A DNA stretch of 64,000 nt from Arthrobacter sp. D5-1 (lineage in GTDB: Bacteria > Actinomycetota > Actinomycetes > Actinomycetales > Micrococcaceae), in NCBI RefSeq assembly GCF_017357425.1, contig NZ_CP014571.1, positions 4,154,001-4,218,000 of the forward strand. Reading direction: 5' to 3'. The notes under the pieces were generated by a model. The model saw only the letters and a list, made by a program, of their open reading frames with translations. It was not told the DNA's origin and did not search any database. The position numbers were made by a program, and so were the translations under genes. Positions 1 through 9,399 of this stretch are shown in pieces. The stretch's first letter is position 1; each line of letters starts with the position of its first letter.

Positions 1-60
1 CGCATTGCCGGCTTCGAAGCTGGTCTTGTTCAGGACGACGGGGTACTCGTTGGTAGTCAT
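1..60 (-). CDS. 5' end of an unidentified gene, cut by the window edge
   Basis: Only the first 20 codons are visible, reading leftward from an ATG at 60. A GAGGA ribosome-binding site lies just upstream (about 67-72). The peptide begins MTTNEYPVVLNKTSF, with no signal peptide or membrane segment in the visible part. The gene is divergent from the helicase gene at 226. Too little is present to name a function. Confidence 0.55.
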   Translation of the reverse strand, partial: MTTNEYPVVLNKTSFEAGNA

Positions 61-225
61 GGGAAATCCTCACTGCTGAAAGCTGATGGTGCTCCGGACA
101 CTTTCAACGTACGCGTGGGAGCGGCGCGGCAATCGAGTAAGAGGTTAACGGAGGGCGAAGTTTGGGAGCCGTTTTCTGCTGACTAAGATTGAGCAGATAA
201 CCTCCTGCCGAAAGTAGCCCGACGC

Positions 226-3200
226 ATGCCGTCCCACACAGACGAAACCTGGGAACTGGCCATACAGACTCCTGCCATTAACGACCGCTCCCTGGCGGCC
301 GGACTGGCCTATGCCATGGGCAGCCGCGTCAGCGGGATTACTTTCGACGCAGCCACGGGCCTTCTGATGGGCAAAGTCCGCGGGGCCGGTCCGCAGCCTT
401 ATTCGACGTCCGCAAAACTGGTTCGGAAGCCCAGCGGCTGGAGCTGCACGGTAGGAATCTGCAGTTGCCCGGTCCGCAAGGACTGCAAGCACGTTGCCGC
501 GCTGCTCTTCACTGCGGAGGACCACCCCACCATCCGGGCGCAGCTCCTTTCCCAGGCTCCTGGAATTCAAACCTCCAGGGATGGCTCGGGCCAGCAGGGC
601 GGCGCCGCCCGTCCGGCGTGGGAACAAGCGCTCAACAGGCTGATCACGAAGCCAGGCACTGCTCCGAGCGCGGCAGGCATCCAACTCGCGCTCCAGTTCG
701 AGGTGGAAGAGCCGGCCGCGCACTTCTCCTACACAGGCCGCCGGGACCCCATGCGCAGCGTCCGCCAACTCAAGGCGCGTCCCGTCATGATGGGCGCCAA
801 GGGCAAGTGGATCCGCGGCGACGTCTCCTGGAACAACCTCAGCTATGTCAGCTTCCGGCGGGAATTCAACGAGGTCCACGTCGAATGGCTTCAGACTTTC
901 CTCGCCGCCCACGGTTCAAGTAATGGCCGACAGCAACCGTCGGGGGCCATGTGGCTGAGCCTGAACGACTTCGCTGCCAAGAACCTCTGGACCCTCCTCG
1001 CCGACGCCACCAAAGCCGGCATCCCCCTCATCCACTCCGCCGGGAGCGAGCCCGTCCACGTGGAGGCGCAACCCGCCGTCGTCGGACTGAGTTTGGCGCG
1101 AATGGACGCAGCCCCGGCCGCCACAACGGAAGCGCACGACGGCGGCCTGCAGCTCGCGCCGTCAGTCACCGTGGCCGGGGAGCCGGTTGACGCCGCCTCG
1201 GTGGGCTTCCTGGGCAAGCCGGCCAACGGAATCTTCTTCACGCATTCCGGGGACGTCCTGCCCGGAGTGCCGCAGCAGAAGAACCTGATCACCCTTGCCC
1301 CGATCGAGGGCGGCATCACGGACGAGCTCCTTGAATTCGTCATGGACGGCCAAACGCTTCAGATTCCGGCCGAGGATGAGAGCCGGTTCCTGACTTCGTT
1401 CTACCCCAAATTGCGACAATCCACGCCGGTGCAGGCCGCGGACGAATCGGTGGAGCTGCCCACCCTGGCTGTTCCCACACTGTCCCTGCTGGCCAATTAC
1501 GGTAACGATCACAAGGTCCGGTTGCACTGGGAGTGGCATTACAAGTCCGGCACCCTGGTCACCGCCCAACCCTTGTGGCGGCATCCAGAGGACCGTGGTT
1601 ACAGGGACGACCCCGAAGAAGCCCGCATCCTTGAGTCGCTTGGCCGGCCGTGGGATGTGGTTTCGGCGTTGGCCGAGTCCGCCACCGGTGGCTGGGGCGC
1701 TCCGCGTCTCGCAGCAAGCGTTGAATTGGGTGGCCTGGACACCCTGGCGTTCACCGAAGAGGTACTGCCGGCGCTGCGGGAACTGCCCGACGTCGTAGTG
1801 GAAACGTCCGGTGACATCGCGGATTACCGTGAAGCTGCCGAAGCTCCCGTGGTGTCCATCTCCACCAAGGAAACGGCCAGCGGCGACTGGTTCGACCTCG
1901 GCATCGTGATCACGCTTGAGGGCGAACCCGTCTCCTTTGCCGCAGTGTTCTCGGCCCTCGCGGCCGGGATGAGCCGCATGCTGCTGCCCAGCGGAGCCTA
2001 CTTCTCGCTGGACCTGCCCGAGTTGCACCAGCTGCGCGCGCTCATCGACGAGGCCCGATCCCTGCAGGACAACCCGGACAACAAGGATGGCACCCTGCAG
2101 ATCAGCCGCTTCCAGGCCGGGCTCTGGGACGAGCTCGCGCAGCTGGGGATTGTGGACGAGCAAGCCGCCGCGTGGCGGGAGGCTGTGGGCGGATTGCTCG
2201 ACGACGGCGTGACCGGGCTGCCGCTGCCGGCCGGCCTTAACGCTGAGCTGCGTCCGTATCAGCTCGAAGGGTTCAACTGGCTCAGCTTCCTGTACAAGCA
2301 CAGCCTCGGCGGTGTGCTTGCGGACGACATGGGCCTGGGTAAGACCGTGCAGGCCATTGCGCTGATCTGCGCGGCGAAGGACCTGGCTGCGGAGACTGCT
2401 GCGGCCGCACAGGGTGACTCTGCTGAGGTGACTCCGCGAGCTCCCTTCCTGGTGGTCGCCCCTACGAGTGTCGTGAGCAACTGGGCCCTGGAAGCGCAGC
2501 GGTTCGCTCCCGGGCTCGTGGTGCGCACCGTCGGTGAAACTTTCGCCAAGAGCGGCCTGTCCCCTGTCGAAGCGTTGGCGGGTGCCGACGTCGTTATTAC
2601 CTCGTATGCCCTCTTCCGTATTGATTACGACGCCTATGCATCGTTCCAGTGGGCCGGACTGATGCTGGACGAGGCGCAGTTCGTGAAGAACCACCAGTCC
2701 AAGGCGTACCAGTGCGCGCGGAAGCTGCCGGCCAGATTCAAGCTGGCCATCACCGGCACGCCGCTGGAGAACAACCTGATGGAGTTCTGGGCGCTGACGT
2801 CGATTGTTGCGCCGGGCCTGTTCCCGAGCCCCAAGCGGTTCGCGGAGAACTATCAAAAGCCGGTGGAAAAGAACGGCGACTCGGCGCAGCTGGGCAAGCT
2901 CCGGCGTCGTGTGCGTCCGCTGATGATGCGCCGCACCAAAGAGCAGGTCATCAAGGATCTGCCACCCAAGCAGGAGCAGATCCTGGAGGTCGTGCTGAAC
3001 CCGCGGCACCAGAAGGTTTACCAGACGCACCTGCAGCGTGAGCGACAGAAGATCCTGGGTCTGATTGATGACGTGAACAAGAACCGCTTCACCATCTTCC
3101 AGTCGTTGACGTTGCTGCGGCAGCTGAGTTTGGATGCGTCGTTGGTGGATTCGTCATTGTCCGGGGTTCGGTCCTCCAAGCTGGATGTGTTGTTCGAGCA

Positions 3201-3678
3201 GCTGGAGGACGTCATTTCAGAGGGCCACCGGACGCTGATCTTCAGCCAGTTCACCGGGTTCCTGGGGAAGGTCCGCGAGCGCCTGGACGAAGAGGGCGTG
3301 GAGTACTGCTACCTCGACGGCAGCACCCGGAACCGCGGCGACGTGGTCAGCGAGTTCAAGAACGGTGCCGCCCCGGTGTTCCTGATCTCGCTGAAGGCTG
3401 GTGGCTTTGGGCTCAACCTGACGGAAGCCGACTACGTGTTCCTGCTGGATCCGTGGTGGAACCCGGCGTCCGAAGCCCAGGCGGTTGACCGCACGCACCG
3501 TATTGGGCAGGCCCGGAACGTGATGGTCTACCGACTGGTTGCGAAGGACACCATCGAAGAGAAGGTCATGGCACTCAAGGCCAAGAAATCGCAGCTGTTC
3601 GCAGATGTGATGGAAGGTGACGCCTTGGCCGGTGGCTCGTTGACGGCGGACGACCTGGCGGCGCTGTTCGCGGAGTGA
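226..3678 (+). CDS. SNF2-family DEAD/DEAH helicase with N-terminal SWIM zinc finger
   Basis: This 1150-residue protein is an ATP-dependent double-stranded DNA translocase of the SNF2/RapA type, expected in the cytoplasm. A SWIM zinc finger (CxCx5CxH; C79, C81, C87, H89) is near the N terminus. A long middle region follows, then the SNF2 ATPase core: Walker A around DMGLGKT (K706), the DEAQ motif at about 815-818, and the C-terminal helicase lobe ending in the DRTHRIGQ motif (about 1088-1095). This layout is the usual one for actinobacterial SNF2 proteins, and the length is normal. The ATG at 226 is the first start after an in-frame TGA at 190; it has only a weak ribosome site. The gene ends 8 bp before a convergent MFS gene. 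The partner and DNA substrate cannot be inferred from context; roles in repair or transcription recycling are guesses. Confidence 0.93.
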   Translation: MPSHTDETWELAIQTPAINDRSLAAGLAYAMGSRVSGITFDAATGLLMGKVRGAGPQPYSTSAKLVRKPSGWSCTVGICSCPVRKDCKHVAALLFTAEDHPTIRAQLLSQAPGIQTSRDGSGQQGGAARPAWEQALNRLITKPGTAPSAAGIQLALQFEVEEPAAHFSYTGRRDPMRSVRQLKARPVMMGAKGKWIRGDVSWNNLSYVSFRREFNEVHVEWLQTFLAAHGSSNGRQQPSGAMWLSLNDFAAKNLWTLLADATKAGIPLIHSAGSEPVHVEAQPAVVGLSLARMDAAPAATTEAHDGGLQLAPSVTVAGEPVDAASVGFLGKPANGIFFTHSGDVLPGVPQQKNLITLAPIEGGITDELLEFVMDGQTLQIPAEDESRFLTSFYPKLRQSTPVQAADESVELPTLAVPTLSLLANYGNDHKVRLHWEWHYKSGTLVTAQPLWRHPEDRGYRDDPEEARILESLGRPWDVVSALAESATGGWGAPRLAASVELGGLDTLAFTEEVLPALRELPDVVVETSGDIADYREAAEAPVVSISTKETASGDWFDLGIVITLEGEPVSFAAVFSALAAGMSRMLLPSGAYFSLDLPELHQLRALIDEARSLQDNPDNKDGTLQISRFQAGLWDELAQLGIVDEQAAAWREAVGGLLDDGVTGLPLPAGLNAELRPYQLEGFNWLSFLYKHSLGGVLADDMGLGKTVQAIALICAAKDLAAETAAAAQGDSAEVTPRAPFLVVAPTSVVSNWALEAQRFAPGLVVRTVGETFAKSGLSPVEALAGADVVITSYALFRIDYDAYASFQWAGLMLDEAQFVKNHQSKAYQCARKLPARFKLAITGTPLENNLMEFWALTSIVAPGLFPSPKRFAENYQKPVEKNGDSAQLGKLRRRVRPLMMRRTKEQVIKDLPPKQEQILEVVLNPRHQKVYQTHLQRERQKILGLIDDVNKNRFTIFQSLTLLRQLSLDASLVDSSLSGVRSSKLDVLFEQLEDVISEGHRTLIFSQFTGFLGKVRERLDEEGVEYCYLDGSTRNRGDVVSEFKNGAAPVFLISLKAGGFGLNLTEADYVFLLDPWWNPASEAQAVDRTHRIGQARNVMVYRLVAKDTIEEKVMALKAKKSQLFADVMEGDALAGGSLTADDLAALFAE

Positions 3679-3686
3679 TCTCCCGG

Positions 3687-4862
3687 TCAGTCGTCCAGCC
3701 GCACACCGCGCAGTAACAGCATTGTTCCGCCGACGGCTACCGCGGACGCCAGGAACACGCCCGCCGCCCCAAGGCCTACCGCCACCACGCCGATGACGCT
3801 GGGCAGGACCACTTGGCCCACCCTGTTACCGGCAAGCCTCAAGGCCAGCGCCCGCCCGCGTTGGCCTTCCGGCGCTTGGGCCGAGAGCCAGGACATTGTC
3901 AGTGGTTGGCCAATTCCCAGCCCGAGGCCGAGGAACGCCATGACGACAAACAGCAGCCACTCGGGCATCGGGACGGCGGCCACAGCCAGGGCCCCTGTGG
4001 AGATGGCCAGGCTCAGGATCAGCAACTTCATGCGCCCCAGCTTGCGGGACACGCTGCCGAGTCCCAGCCGGGAAACCATGGAGAACACCGCCCGGACGGT
4101 CAGCATCAGCCCCACCGTGGCCGCCGTGAGGCCGCGTTCGGCGCCGAGTGCCGGAAGGTAGACCACTGTCAGGTCCACTACTGCCAGGACGGTGGCGCTG
4201 GTTGCCAACGCGCGGATCACGCCGGGCGTCCTTAGAAGTGCCAACGAATTGCCCTTGGTGCCAGTGCCCTTCGGCGTGCGCCGGCCTCGACTGACCTTCG
4301 CAGAGATCACGAACGTGGTCAGGAACATCACCAAGCTCATGGCAGTCGCGAGAAGGAAGATCGCCTGCGTGTTCGGGCGAACGGAAGCACCGCCAACCAC
4401 GGAAATGGCCAACGGTCCCAAGGCCTGGCCCAGGGACGCGGCGAAGGTCAGGTACCCGAAAGCAGAGTCCAAGCGCGACGACGCCGCGTTGTTCGCGACC
4501 ACCGCTTGCTGCCCCACAACACAGGCCAGCTGACCGGCACCAAGAAGTGCCGTCCCGGCTACAAGCGCAGGAACTGACGTTCCCCAGAACAGCAGAAAAG
4601 CAGAACAGCCCAGTACGACGGCGGCCCCGATCGCCATGAGCCGACGCTCACCGAGGCGGTCCACCAGTCCGCCGATGGGCAGGGCGAGCAGCAGGGGAAA
4701 GACAGCGTAGCTGGCGGCCAGAAGGCCAAGGGCGAACCCGGGAACATCCAATTCGAGTGCGCGGTACGTGGTGGCCGGGCGGACCAGGAACGTGACGGCT
4801 TGGATGAGCGTCGAGTGGATCAGGAGGGCCGTGGACGAACGCCTTCCAAGTTCGCCGATCAT
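3687..4862 (-). CDS. MFS transporter, probable drug or metabolite exporter
   Basis: The 391-residue product has about twelve hydrophobic segments in two halves, separated by a basic cytoplasmic loop near residues 190-205 (SAKVSRGRRTPKG). The MFS signature GGLVDRLGERR lies between the second and third helices, so this is an inner-membrane, proton-coupled carrier. The ATG overlaps the stop of the upstream GntR gene by 4 bp (ATGA at 4859-4862), so the two are translationally coupled and the regulator probably controls its own exporter. The substrate is not evident. The length is typical of the 12-helix family and no disruption is seen. Confidence 0.88.
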   Translation of the reverse strand: MIGELGRRSSTALLIHSTLIQAVTFLVRPATTYRALELDVPGFALGLLAASYAVFPLLLALPIGGLVDRLGERRLMAIGAAVVLGCSAFLLFWGTSVPALVAGTALLGAGQLACVVGQQAVVANNAASSRLDSAFGYLTFAASLGQALGPLAISVVGGASVRPNTQAIFLLATAMSLVMFLTTFVISAKVSRGRRTPKGTGTKGNSLALLRTPGVIRALATSATVLAVVDLTVVYLPALGAERGLTAATVGLMLTVRAVFSMVSRLGLGSVSRKLGRMKLLILSLAISTGALAVAAVPMPEWLLFVVMAFLGLGLGIGQPLTMSWLSAQAPEGQRGRALALRLAGNRVGQVVLPSVIGVVAVGLGAAGVFLASAVAVGGTMLLLRGVRLDD

Positions 4863-5521
4863 TCGACCACGAGGCCGGAACTGGAGATGACCCGCAAGGT
4901 CTCGTCCCTTGCGCCGATGACATGATCGAAGGCGACCTTGGCTGCCTTCTCCGCATCCTTTGAAGCTATCGCTTCGACCAAGAGCCTGTGATTGGAGAGT
5001 GCTTCATCGCGGCGTTCGGGGGCATTGTTGGTGAAGTATCGGTAGCGCTCAACCTGGCTGGCGATCTGCTCATGGAACCGCTGGGCCCAGGAGTTCCCGG
5101 CGATCCTGGCGATCGCAGCATGCAGGGCAACCCCGTACTTCATGGCCTCGTCGGCGAACTCCACCATGGCAGCATTGCGCGCCAGTATCCCGCGGAGTTC
5201 TTCAAGGTCCGCGGCGGTGGCGTTGGCGCAGGCCTCCCGTGCCATCAGGGACTCCAACGCTGCGCGAACATCGTACAGCTCGGAAATGACCTTCTCATCG
5301 AGCGCGGGAACCAGCACTCCCCCGGTGGGCTGCTGCTCCAGCAAGCTCTCTGAAACCAACCGGCGGATGGCTTCCCGAAGGGGCGTGCGGCTGACTTGCA
5401 GGGCAGTGGCCATGGCGGGTTCGTAGATACGCTCACCCGGTTTCAGCTCGAGGCTAAGGATCCGGCGCTTCAACTCGCAGTAGACAAGGTGCGCCCCCGT
5501 GTTTCGTGGTTGTTCTGCCAT
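4859..5521 (-). CDS. GntR/FadR-type transcriptional regulator with FCD domain
   Basis: The 220-residue protein has an N-terminal winged helix-turn-helix (about 10-75, with the classic VSRTPLREAIRRL stretch) and a C-terminal helical FCD sensor (about 80-210). Of the usual FCD metal ligands, His134, His178 and His200 are present. The Asp expected four residues before the first His appears to be Gly130, so metal or ligand binding may be altered. Start: ATG at 5521 with GAGG eight bases upstream. It is the first gene of a two-gene leftward operon with the MFS transporter. An 18-bp perfect inverted repeat just upstream (5547-5564) is the likely autoregulatory operator. FCD regulators usually sense carboxylic acids; the ligand here is unknown. 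Confidence 0.9.
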   Translation of the reverse strand: MAEQPRNTGAHLVYCELKRRILSLELKPGERIYEPAMATALQVSRTPLREAIRRLVSESLLEQQPTGGVLVPALDEKVISELYDVRAALESLMAREACANATAADLEELRGILARNAAMVEFADEAMKYGVALHAAIARIAGNSWAQRFHEQIASQVERYRYFTNNAPERRDEALSNHRLLVEAIASKDAEKAAKVAFDHVIGARDETLRVISSSGLVVE

Positions 5522-5546
5522 GCGTGCCGCCTCAAGAGAAGTGTAC

Positions 5547-5564
5547 TTGTATACATCTATACAA
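5547..5564. promoter_or_regulatory. Candidate GntR operator upstream of the GntR-MFS operon
   Basis: TTGTATA and TATACAA form perfect 7-bp arms around a 4-bp spacer. The site lies 26 bp before the regulator's start codon and in the GH30 intergenic region. AT-rich palindromes of this type are normal for FadR-type GntR proteins. Autoregulation is inferred from position. Confidence 0.65.
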
Positions 5565-5641
5565 CCATGATCCAGAGGAGGCCAAAGTTGTTACACCTGT
5601 GACCACTTCTGACTGACCACGATCGAGCCTGTTCGAGTGCC

Positions 5642-5670
5642 TTGTTGCGCCCCCAAGAGCCTCATAGTCT
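5642..5670 (+). promoter_or_regulatory. Candidate sigma-70-type promoter of the GH30 gene
   Basis: A TTGTTG box (5642-5647) and a TAGTCT box (5665-5670) are 17 bp apart, placing transcription start near 5677. The leader would hold a small hairpin (GCCCGG at 5678-5683 pairing with CCGGGC at 5696-5701) before the GAGG ribosome site at 5726-5729. Confidence 0.4.
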
Positions 5671-5736
5671 CGGCTTTGCCCGGCCTTCCCGGAAACCGGG
5701 CAGCACCCGATGAAACCCCGACGATGAGGTCCACCC

Positions 5737-8700
5737 ATGGCGTTTTCCGCGCGAAGAATCCGACGGCCAGTGGCAGTCCTGGCGGCAGCCGTTACAGCAG
5801 CCGCGAGCCTGGCACTTTTGCCCGCAACCACACCACAAGCACAAGCCAACGACGCAACAGCTGTCACCATCACCCCGAACCCCGCCACCCGCGGCGAAGC
5901 GTTCGAAGGGTGGGGAACCAGCCTGGTGTGGTTCGCGAATGCGACGGCGGGCTACTCCCCCGAGCTGCGGGAGGAGCTGTACCAGAAGGTTTTCGGGGAG
6001 GACGGACTCAACCTCAACATCGCCCGCTACAACGTGGGCGGCGGAAATGCTTCAGACGTAGCCAACTACCTCAACGACGGCAGCGCTGTGGAGGGATGGT
6101 GGAAGCCGGTGGCTGAAGCGCAACCCGGCCAGCCGGCGTCGAACCTTTACAACCCGGACGGAACCGTGGACAAAACGCAGGCCAACAAGCTCGCGTTCCT
6201 GAACGCCTGGAACCCGGACGACCCCGCGTCCTACAACCCCGACGCCGACAAGAACCAGCGGTGGTGGGTGGAACGCCTCGCCGCAGACCAGCAGATCACC
6301 CACTGGGAAGCGTTCAGCAATTCCCCGCCGTGGTTCATGACCAAGAGCGGGTACGTATCCGGCCAAGTGAACACCGCCAAGGGTGAAAACCTCCTGCCCG
6401 AAGCGGAAGCCAAGTTCGCGGCCTACATGAGGAACGCCGTCGAGCTCCTCGAAAAGGGCAGCGGCATCACAGTGGACACCATAGATCCGTTCAACGAGCC
6501 GAACTCGGGCTACTGGGGCACGGACATCAACGCCGCCACCGGCAAGCCGCCCACCACGTACACCCAAAAGCAGGAGGGTGCGCTGATCTATCCCGCCGCC
6601 CAGGACCGCGTGACCAAGCTGCTGGCCGCCGAGCTCAAAAAGGGCACCACGGACGCCGTCATCTCCGCGATGGACGAGACGGATCCCAGCAAGTTCATGA
6701 CCAACTGGAACGGCTACAGCCAGGAAGCCAAAGACGCTGTAGCGCAGCTCAACGTCCACACCTACGGAACCAACGACCGCCGTCGGGTCCGCGACCTCGC
6801 CGGTTCCACCGACAAGCCGCTGTGGATGAGCGAAGTGGGCGGCTTCTGGACGGGCAACCCAGCGCTCGGCGACTCGACCAGCGGCTGGGACCGTTCCAAC
6901 ATCACCAACGGCCTGGGCATCGCCGGCCGCATGGTCAACGATCTCCGTGAGCTCGACCCCAATGCGTGGGTCTTCTGGCAGCCTGTGGAGGACACGTACA
7001 AGCAGGAAAAGGCAGACAAGGGCTGGGGCTCCATCTACATCGACTTCGACTGCAATTACGAAGGCCGCGAAGGCTTCTCCAACCGCCGCATCAACGATGG
7101 CGCATCCCTGGAACAGGCCAAGTGCAAAGTCCTGACCAACCAGAAATACAACACCACCAGGAACTTCACGCACTACATCCGGCCCGGCGACTTCCTCATC
7201 CAGAACGACAACGCCAAGACGGCCAGCGCCCTCCGCGCCGACGGCAACGGCGCAACGCTGGTCCACTTCAATGACACCCCGACGGCGGAAAAGGTCACCA
7301 TCGATTTCAGCCGCTTCGGCAGCATCGCGCCCGGCGCCAAGGTCACGCCTGTGGTCACCACCAAGTCGCCGCTGGATGACATTGAGAAGAATGCACTCGT
7401 CAAGGGCGCGCCAGTCGCCGTCGACACAGCGGCCAAGTCCGTGACGCTTGACGTTCCCGCCGCATCCGTGGTGACGTTCGTCGTCGACGGCGTCAGTGGA
7501 GTTTCGGACGATGCCGCGCCTGTGCAGGACGGCCACAGCTATCACCTCAGCGGTGAGGCGAGCGGCAAATACCTGACGGGCCGCTCCAATGGTTCTGCCT
7601 CAATTGAAGAAATGGGCACGGATGCTGCCGGTGTGGCTCCTCAGATATGGACGTTCAACGCCGTGTCTACGGAAGATGAGTTTGCGAACGATCGTCGCTG
7701 GGTTCTTACGAACAAGGACGGCCGAGTGCTCACAGGCAACGGTGGAGTGCTGAACGGCAGCCAGAGCGGTGCCGCTTCACTGTCTACATTGACGTTGGAA
7801 CAGGCCAAGGCCGCTCCTTCTGCACAGTGGATAGTGACCACGGAGAACGGCAAACAGTGGTCCCTGGTGAACGCAGGTGCCGCGATTGCCCTGCAGGTTT
7901 CGGGCAACCAGACAGCGGCGGGTACGTCCGTGGCCTTGGCATCCTCAACCGGAACCACAGCAACAGCCCTGGCCAACCCACACCAGGCGTGGGCCTTCAC
8001 CGACATTGCAGACCTCAAGCTCTTGGGAGTTTCCCCTGTTGAGCTGAGCACGCCCGTCGGGACGGCGCCGGTCCTGCCAGCCACGGTCACGCCCGTTTAC
8101 GAGGCAGGCCCCGGCAAGCAGTTGGCCGTCACCTGGGCCCCGGTGGATCCTTCCTCGTGGCAGAAGGCCGGCAAAGTAACGGTCTACGGTTCAGGGGTTG
8201 ACCCGTACGGTCAAACCTTCGAAGCCGTTCTCACGGTCACGGTGGGCTCCTACATCGCCACGGACCCTGTTTCCGTGACCGTTGGAACCGGATCATCGGT
8301 GGCCTCCATACAGGCCTTGGCCCCGGCCAGCGTTCCTGGACAGATCGCCGATGGTCCCGCCCGGAACCCACTGGCCGTCACGTGGGACTGGTCCGCAGTG
8401 GCAGAGTCAGCTCTGCAAAACCCGGGAACCGTCACGGTGCCCGGAACCGCCAACGGCCTCCCGGCCACGGTGACCATTATTGTGGTGGACCGCGTTCCAG
8501 TAGCCAATATCTGCAAGGACGACCCCACCACCACGGCCACCGCAAGCTACACCGAGGGCTCCTACATCGCGAAGAACACCTGCGATGCCAACGCCTCCAC
8601 GCGCTGGTCCAACTGGGTGAGCGGCGGCCGTGCCGGTGACAGCCTGAGCTACGCCTTCAGCCGCGACTACACCGTTTCCTCCGTGACCGTCACGTCTGCG

Positions 8701-9255
8701 GAAAAGGCTGCGGCGAGCCTTAAAGTCCAGTACCAGGACGCCTCCGGAACATGGAAGGACACCTCCGCGGGAACCATTACGGGACTCTCCATCTCTTCAC
8801 CGACCACCGTCCGTTTCGACCCCGTCACCACCCGTGGGATCAGGGTTTCGTTCGTGACCACGGCGTCGTACACCAAGGTGGCGGAGGTTGCCATCACGGG
8901 CTCGCGCCTGGCGGAAGCCAGCAACGCCGACCTCGGCCGGCTCCTGGTCAACCAGGCCTCCGTGGTGGGCTTCGACCCGGCGACCACCGACTACCGGGTG
9001 TTATCGACGTCGGCGACTCCCGCCGTCGTCGGCTACCCGCTGGACACCAACGCAAAGGTGACCGTCCAGCAGGCAACGGCGGAAAGCCCGACGGCGGTCA
9101 TCACCGTCACAGCGCCGGATGGCACCACCAAGGTGTACCGCGTGAGCGTGTCCACCGGCAAAGACGCGTGCAAGGACGGTGGGTGGACCACCAGCCCACA
9201 CCCCGTGTTCAAGAACCAGGGGCAGTGCGTGAGCAGCTTCGCGGCCGGAAAGTAG
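5737..9255 (+). CDS. Secreted GH30 glycosidase (endo-beta-1,6-galactanase-like), multidomain
   Basis: This 1172-residue exported enzyme begins with a basic Sec-type signal peptide (cleavage probably after QAQA, residue 37). The GH30 catalytic barrel and beta-sandwich follow (about 45-590). The acid/base is Glu254 in DPFNEPN and the nucleophile is Glu366 in MSEVGG. The architecture resembles bacterial endo-beta-1,6-galactanases, which cut galactan side chains. Downstream lie a ricin-type beta-trefoil (about 600-755), two Ig-like bacterial domains (about 765-925), a discoidin F5/8 C domain (about 930-1055), a cadherin-like beta-sandwich (about 1060-1145), and a Cys-containing tail with VFKNQGQCVS that recurs at the C termini of actinobacterial secreted proteins. 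The accessory domains probably bind the polysaccharide. GAGG precedes the ATG by seven bases. A hairpin terminator follows. Galactan specificity is inference; the GH30 assignment is firm. Confidence 0.88.
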   Translation: MAFSARRIRRPVAVLAAAVTAAASLALLPATTPQAQANDATAVTITPNPATRGEAFEGWGTSLVWFANATAGYSPELREELYQKVFGEDGLNLNIARYNVGGGNASDVANYLNDGSAVEGWWKPVAEAQPGQPASNLYNPDGTVDKTQANKLAFLNAWNPDDPASYNPDADKNQRWWVERLAADQQITHWEAFSNSPPWFMTKSGYVSGQVNTAKGENLLPEAEAKFAAYMRNAVELLEKGSGITVDTIDPFNEPNSGYWGTDINAATGKPPTTYTQKQEGALIYPAAQDRVTKLLAAELKKGTTDAVISAMDETDPSKFMTNWNGYSQEAKDAVAQLNVHTYGTNDRRRVRDLAGSTDKPLWMSEVGGFWTGNPALGDSTSGWDRSNITNGLGIAGRMVNDLRELDPNAWVFWQPVEDTYKQEKADKGWGSIYIDFDCNYEGREGFSNRRINDGASLEQAKCKVLTNQKYNTTRNFTHYIRPGDFLIQNDNAKTASALRADGNGATLVHFNDTPTAEKVTIDFSRFGSIAPGAKVTPVVTTKSPLDDIEKNALVKGAPVAVDTAAKSVTLDVPAASVVTFVVDGVSGVSDDAAPVQDGHSYHLSGEASGKYLTGRSNGSASIEEMGTDAAGVAPQIWTFNAVSTEDEFANDRRWVLTNKDGRVLTGNGGVLNGSQSGAASLSTLTLEQAKAAPSAQWIVTTENGKQWSLVNAGAAIALQVSGNQTAAGTSVALASSTGTTATALANPHQAWAFTDIADLKLLGVSPVELSTPVGTAPVLPATVTPVYEAGPGKQLAVTWAPVDPSSWQKAGKVTVYGSGVDPYGQTFEAVLTVTVGSYIATDPVSVTVGTGSSVASIQALAPASVPGQIADGPARNPLAVTWDWSAVAESALQNPGTVTVPGTANGLPATVTIIVVDRVPVANICKDDPTTTATASYTEGSYIAKNTCDANASTRWSNWVSGGRAGDSLSYAFSRDYTVSSVTVTSAEKAAASLKVQYQDASGTWKDTSAGTITGLSISSPTTVRFDPVTTRGIRVSFVTTASYTKVAEVAITGSRLAEASNADLGRLLVNQASVVGFDPATTDYRVLSTSATPAVVGYPLDTNAKVTVQQATAESPTAVITVTAPDGTTKVYRVSVSTGKDACKDGGWTTSPHPVFKNQGQCVSSFAAGK

Positions 9256-9277
9256 TCCTGGCACTTTGAGCTAGTGA

Positions 9278-9307
9278 GGCCCCTCGGGATTCTGATCCTG
9301 AGGGGCC
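9278..9307 (+). terminator. Hairpin terminator after the GH30 gene
   Basis: GGCCCCTC (9278-9285) pairs with GAGGGGCC (9300-9307) around a 14-nt loop, 22 bp after the GH30 stop. There is only a short T-rich tail (CTTGCTGT), as is common in high-GC actinobacteria. Confidence 0.7.
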
Positions 9308-9399
9308 TTGCTGTGTCTTCACCGAAGTGGAACGAGGGTGCGGAAATGAACAGCGCATGGAATAAGGTAATTCCTTGGCCCTCAAAGCCGTCTGAGCTT

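Noticed and set aside
1162..3030. Long open frame antisense to the SNF2 gene (622 codons)
   Set aside because: It lies opposite a complete SNF2 protein with intact motifs; its product is Arg/Gln/Leu-rich without recognisable domains, as expected for a high-GC shadow frame.
5678..5701. GCCCGG/CCGGGC hairpin in the GH30 leader as a riboswitch
   Set aside because: Six base pairs and no conserved aptamer features; it is more likely incidental structure.
6052..7545. Long open frame antisense to the GH30 catalytic domain
   Set aside because: Low-complexity Val/Gly/Arg-rich product with no ribosome site; the forward strand has the catalytic residues.
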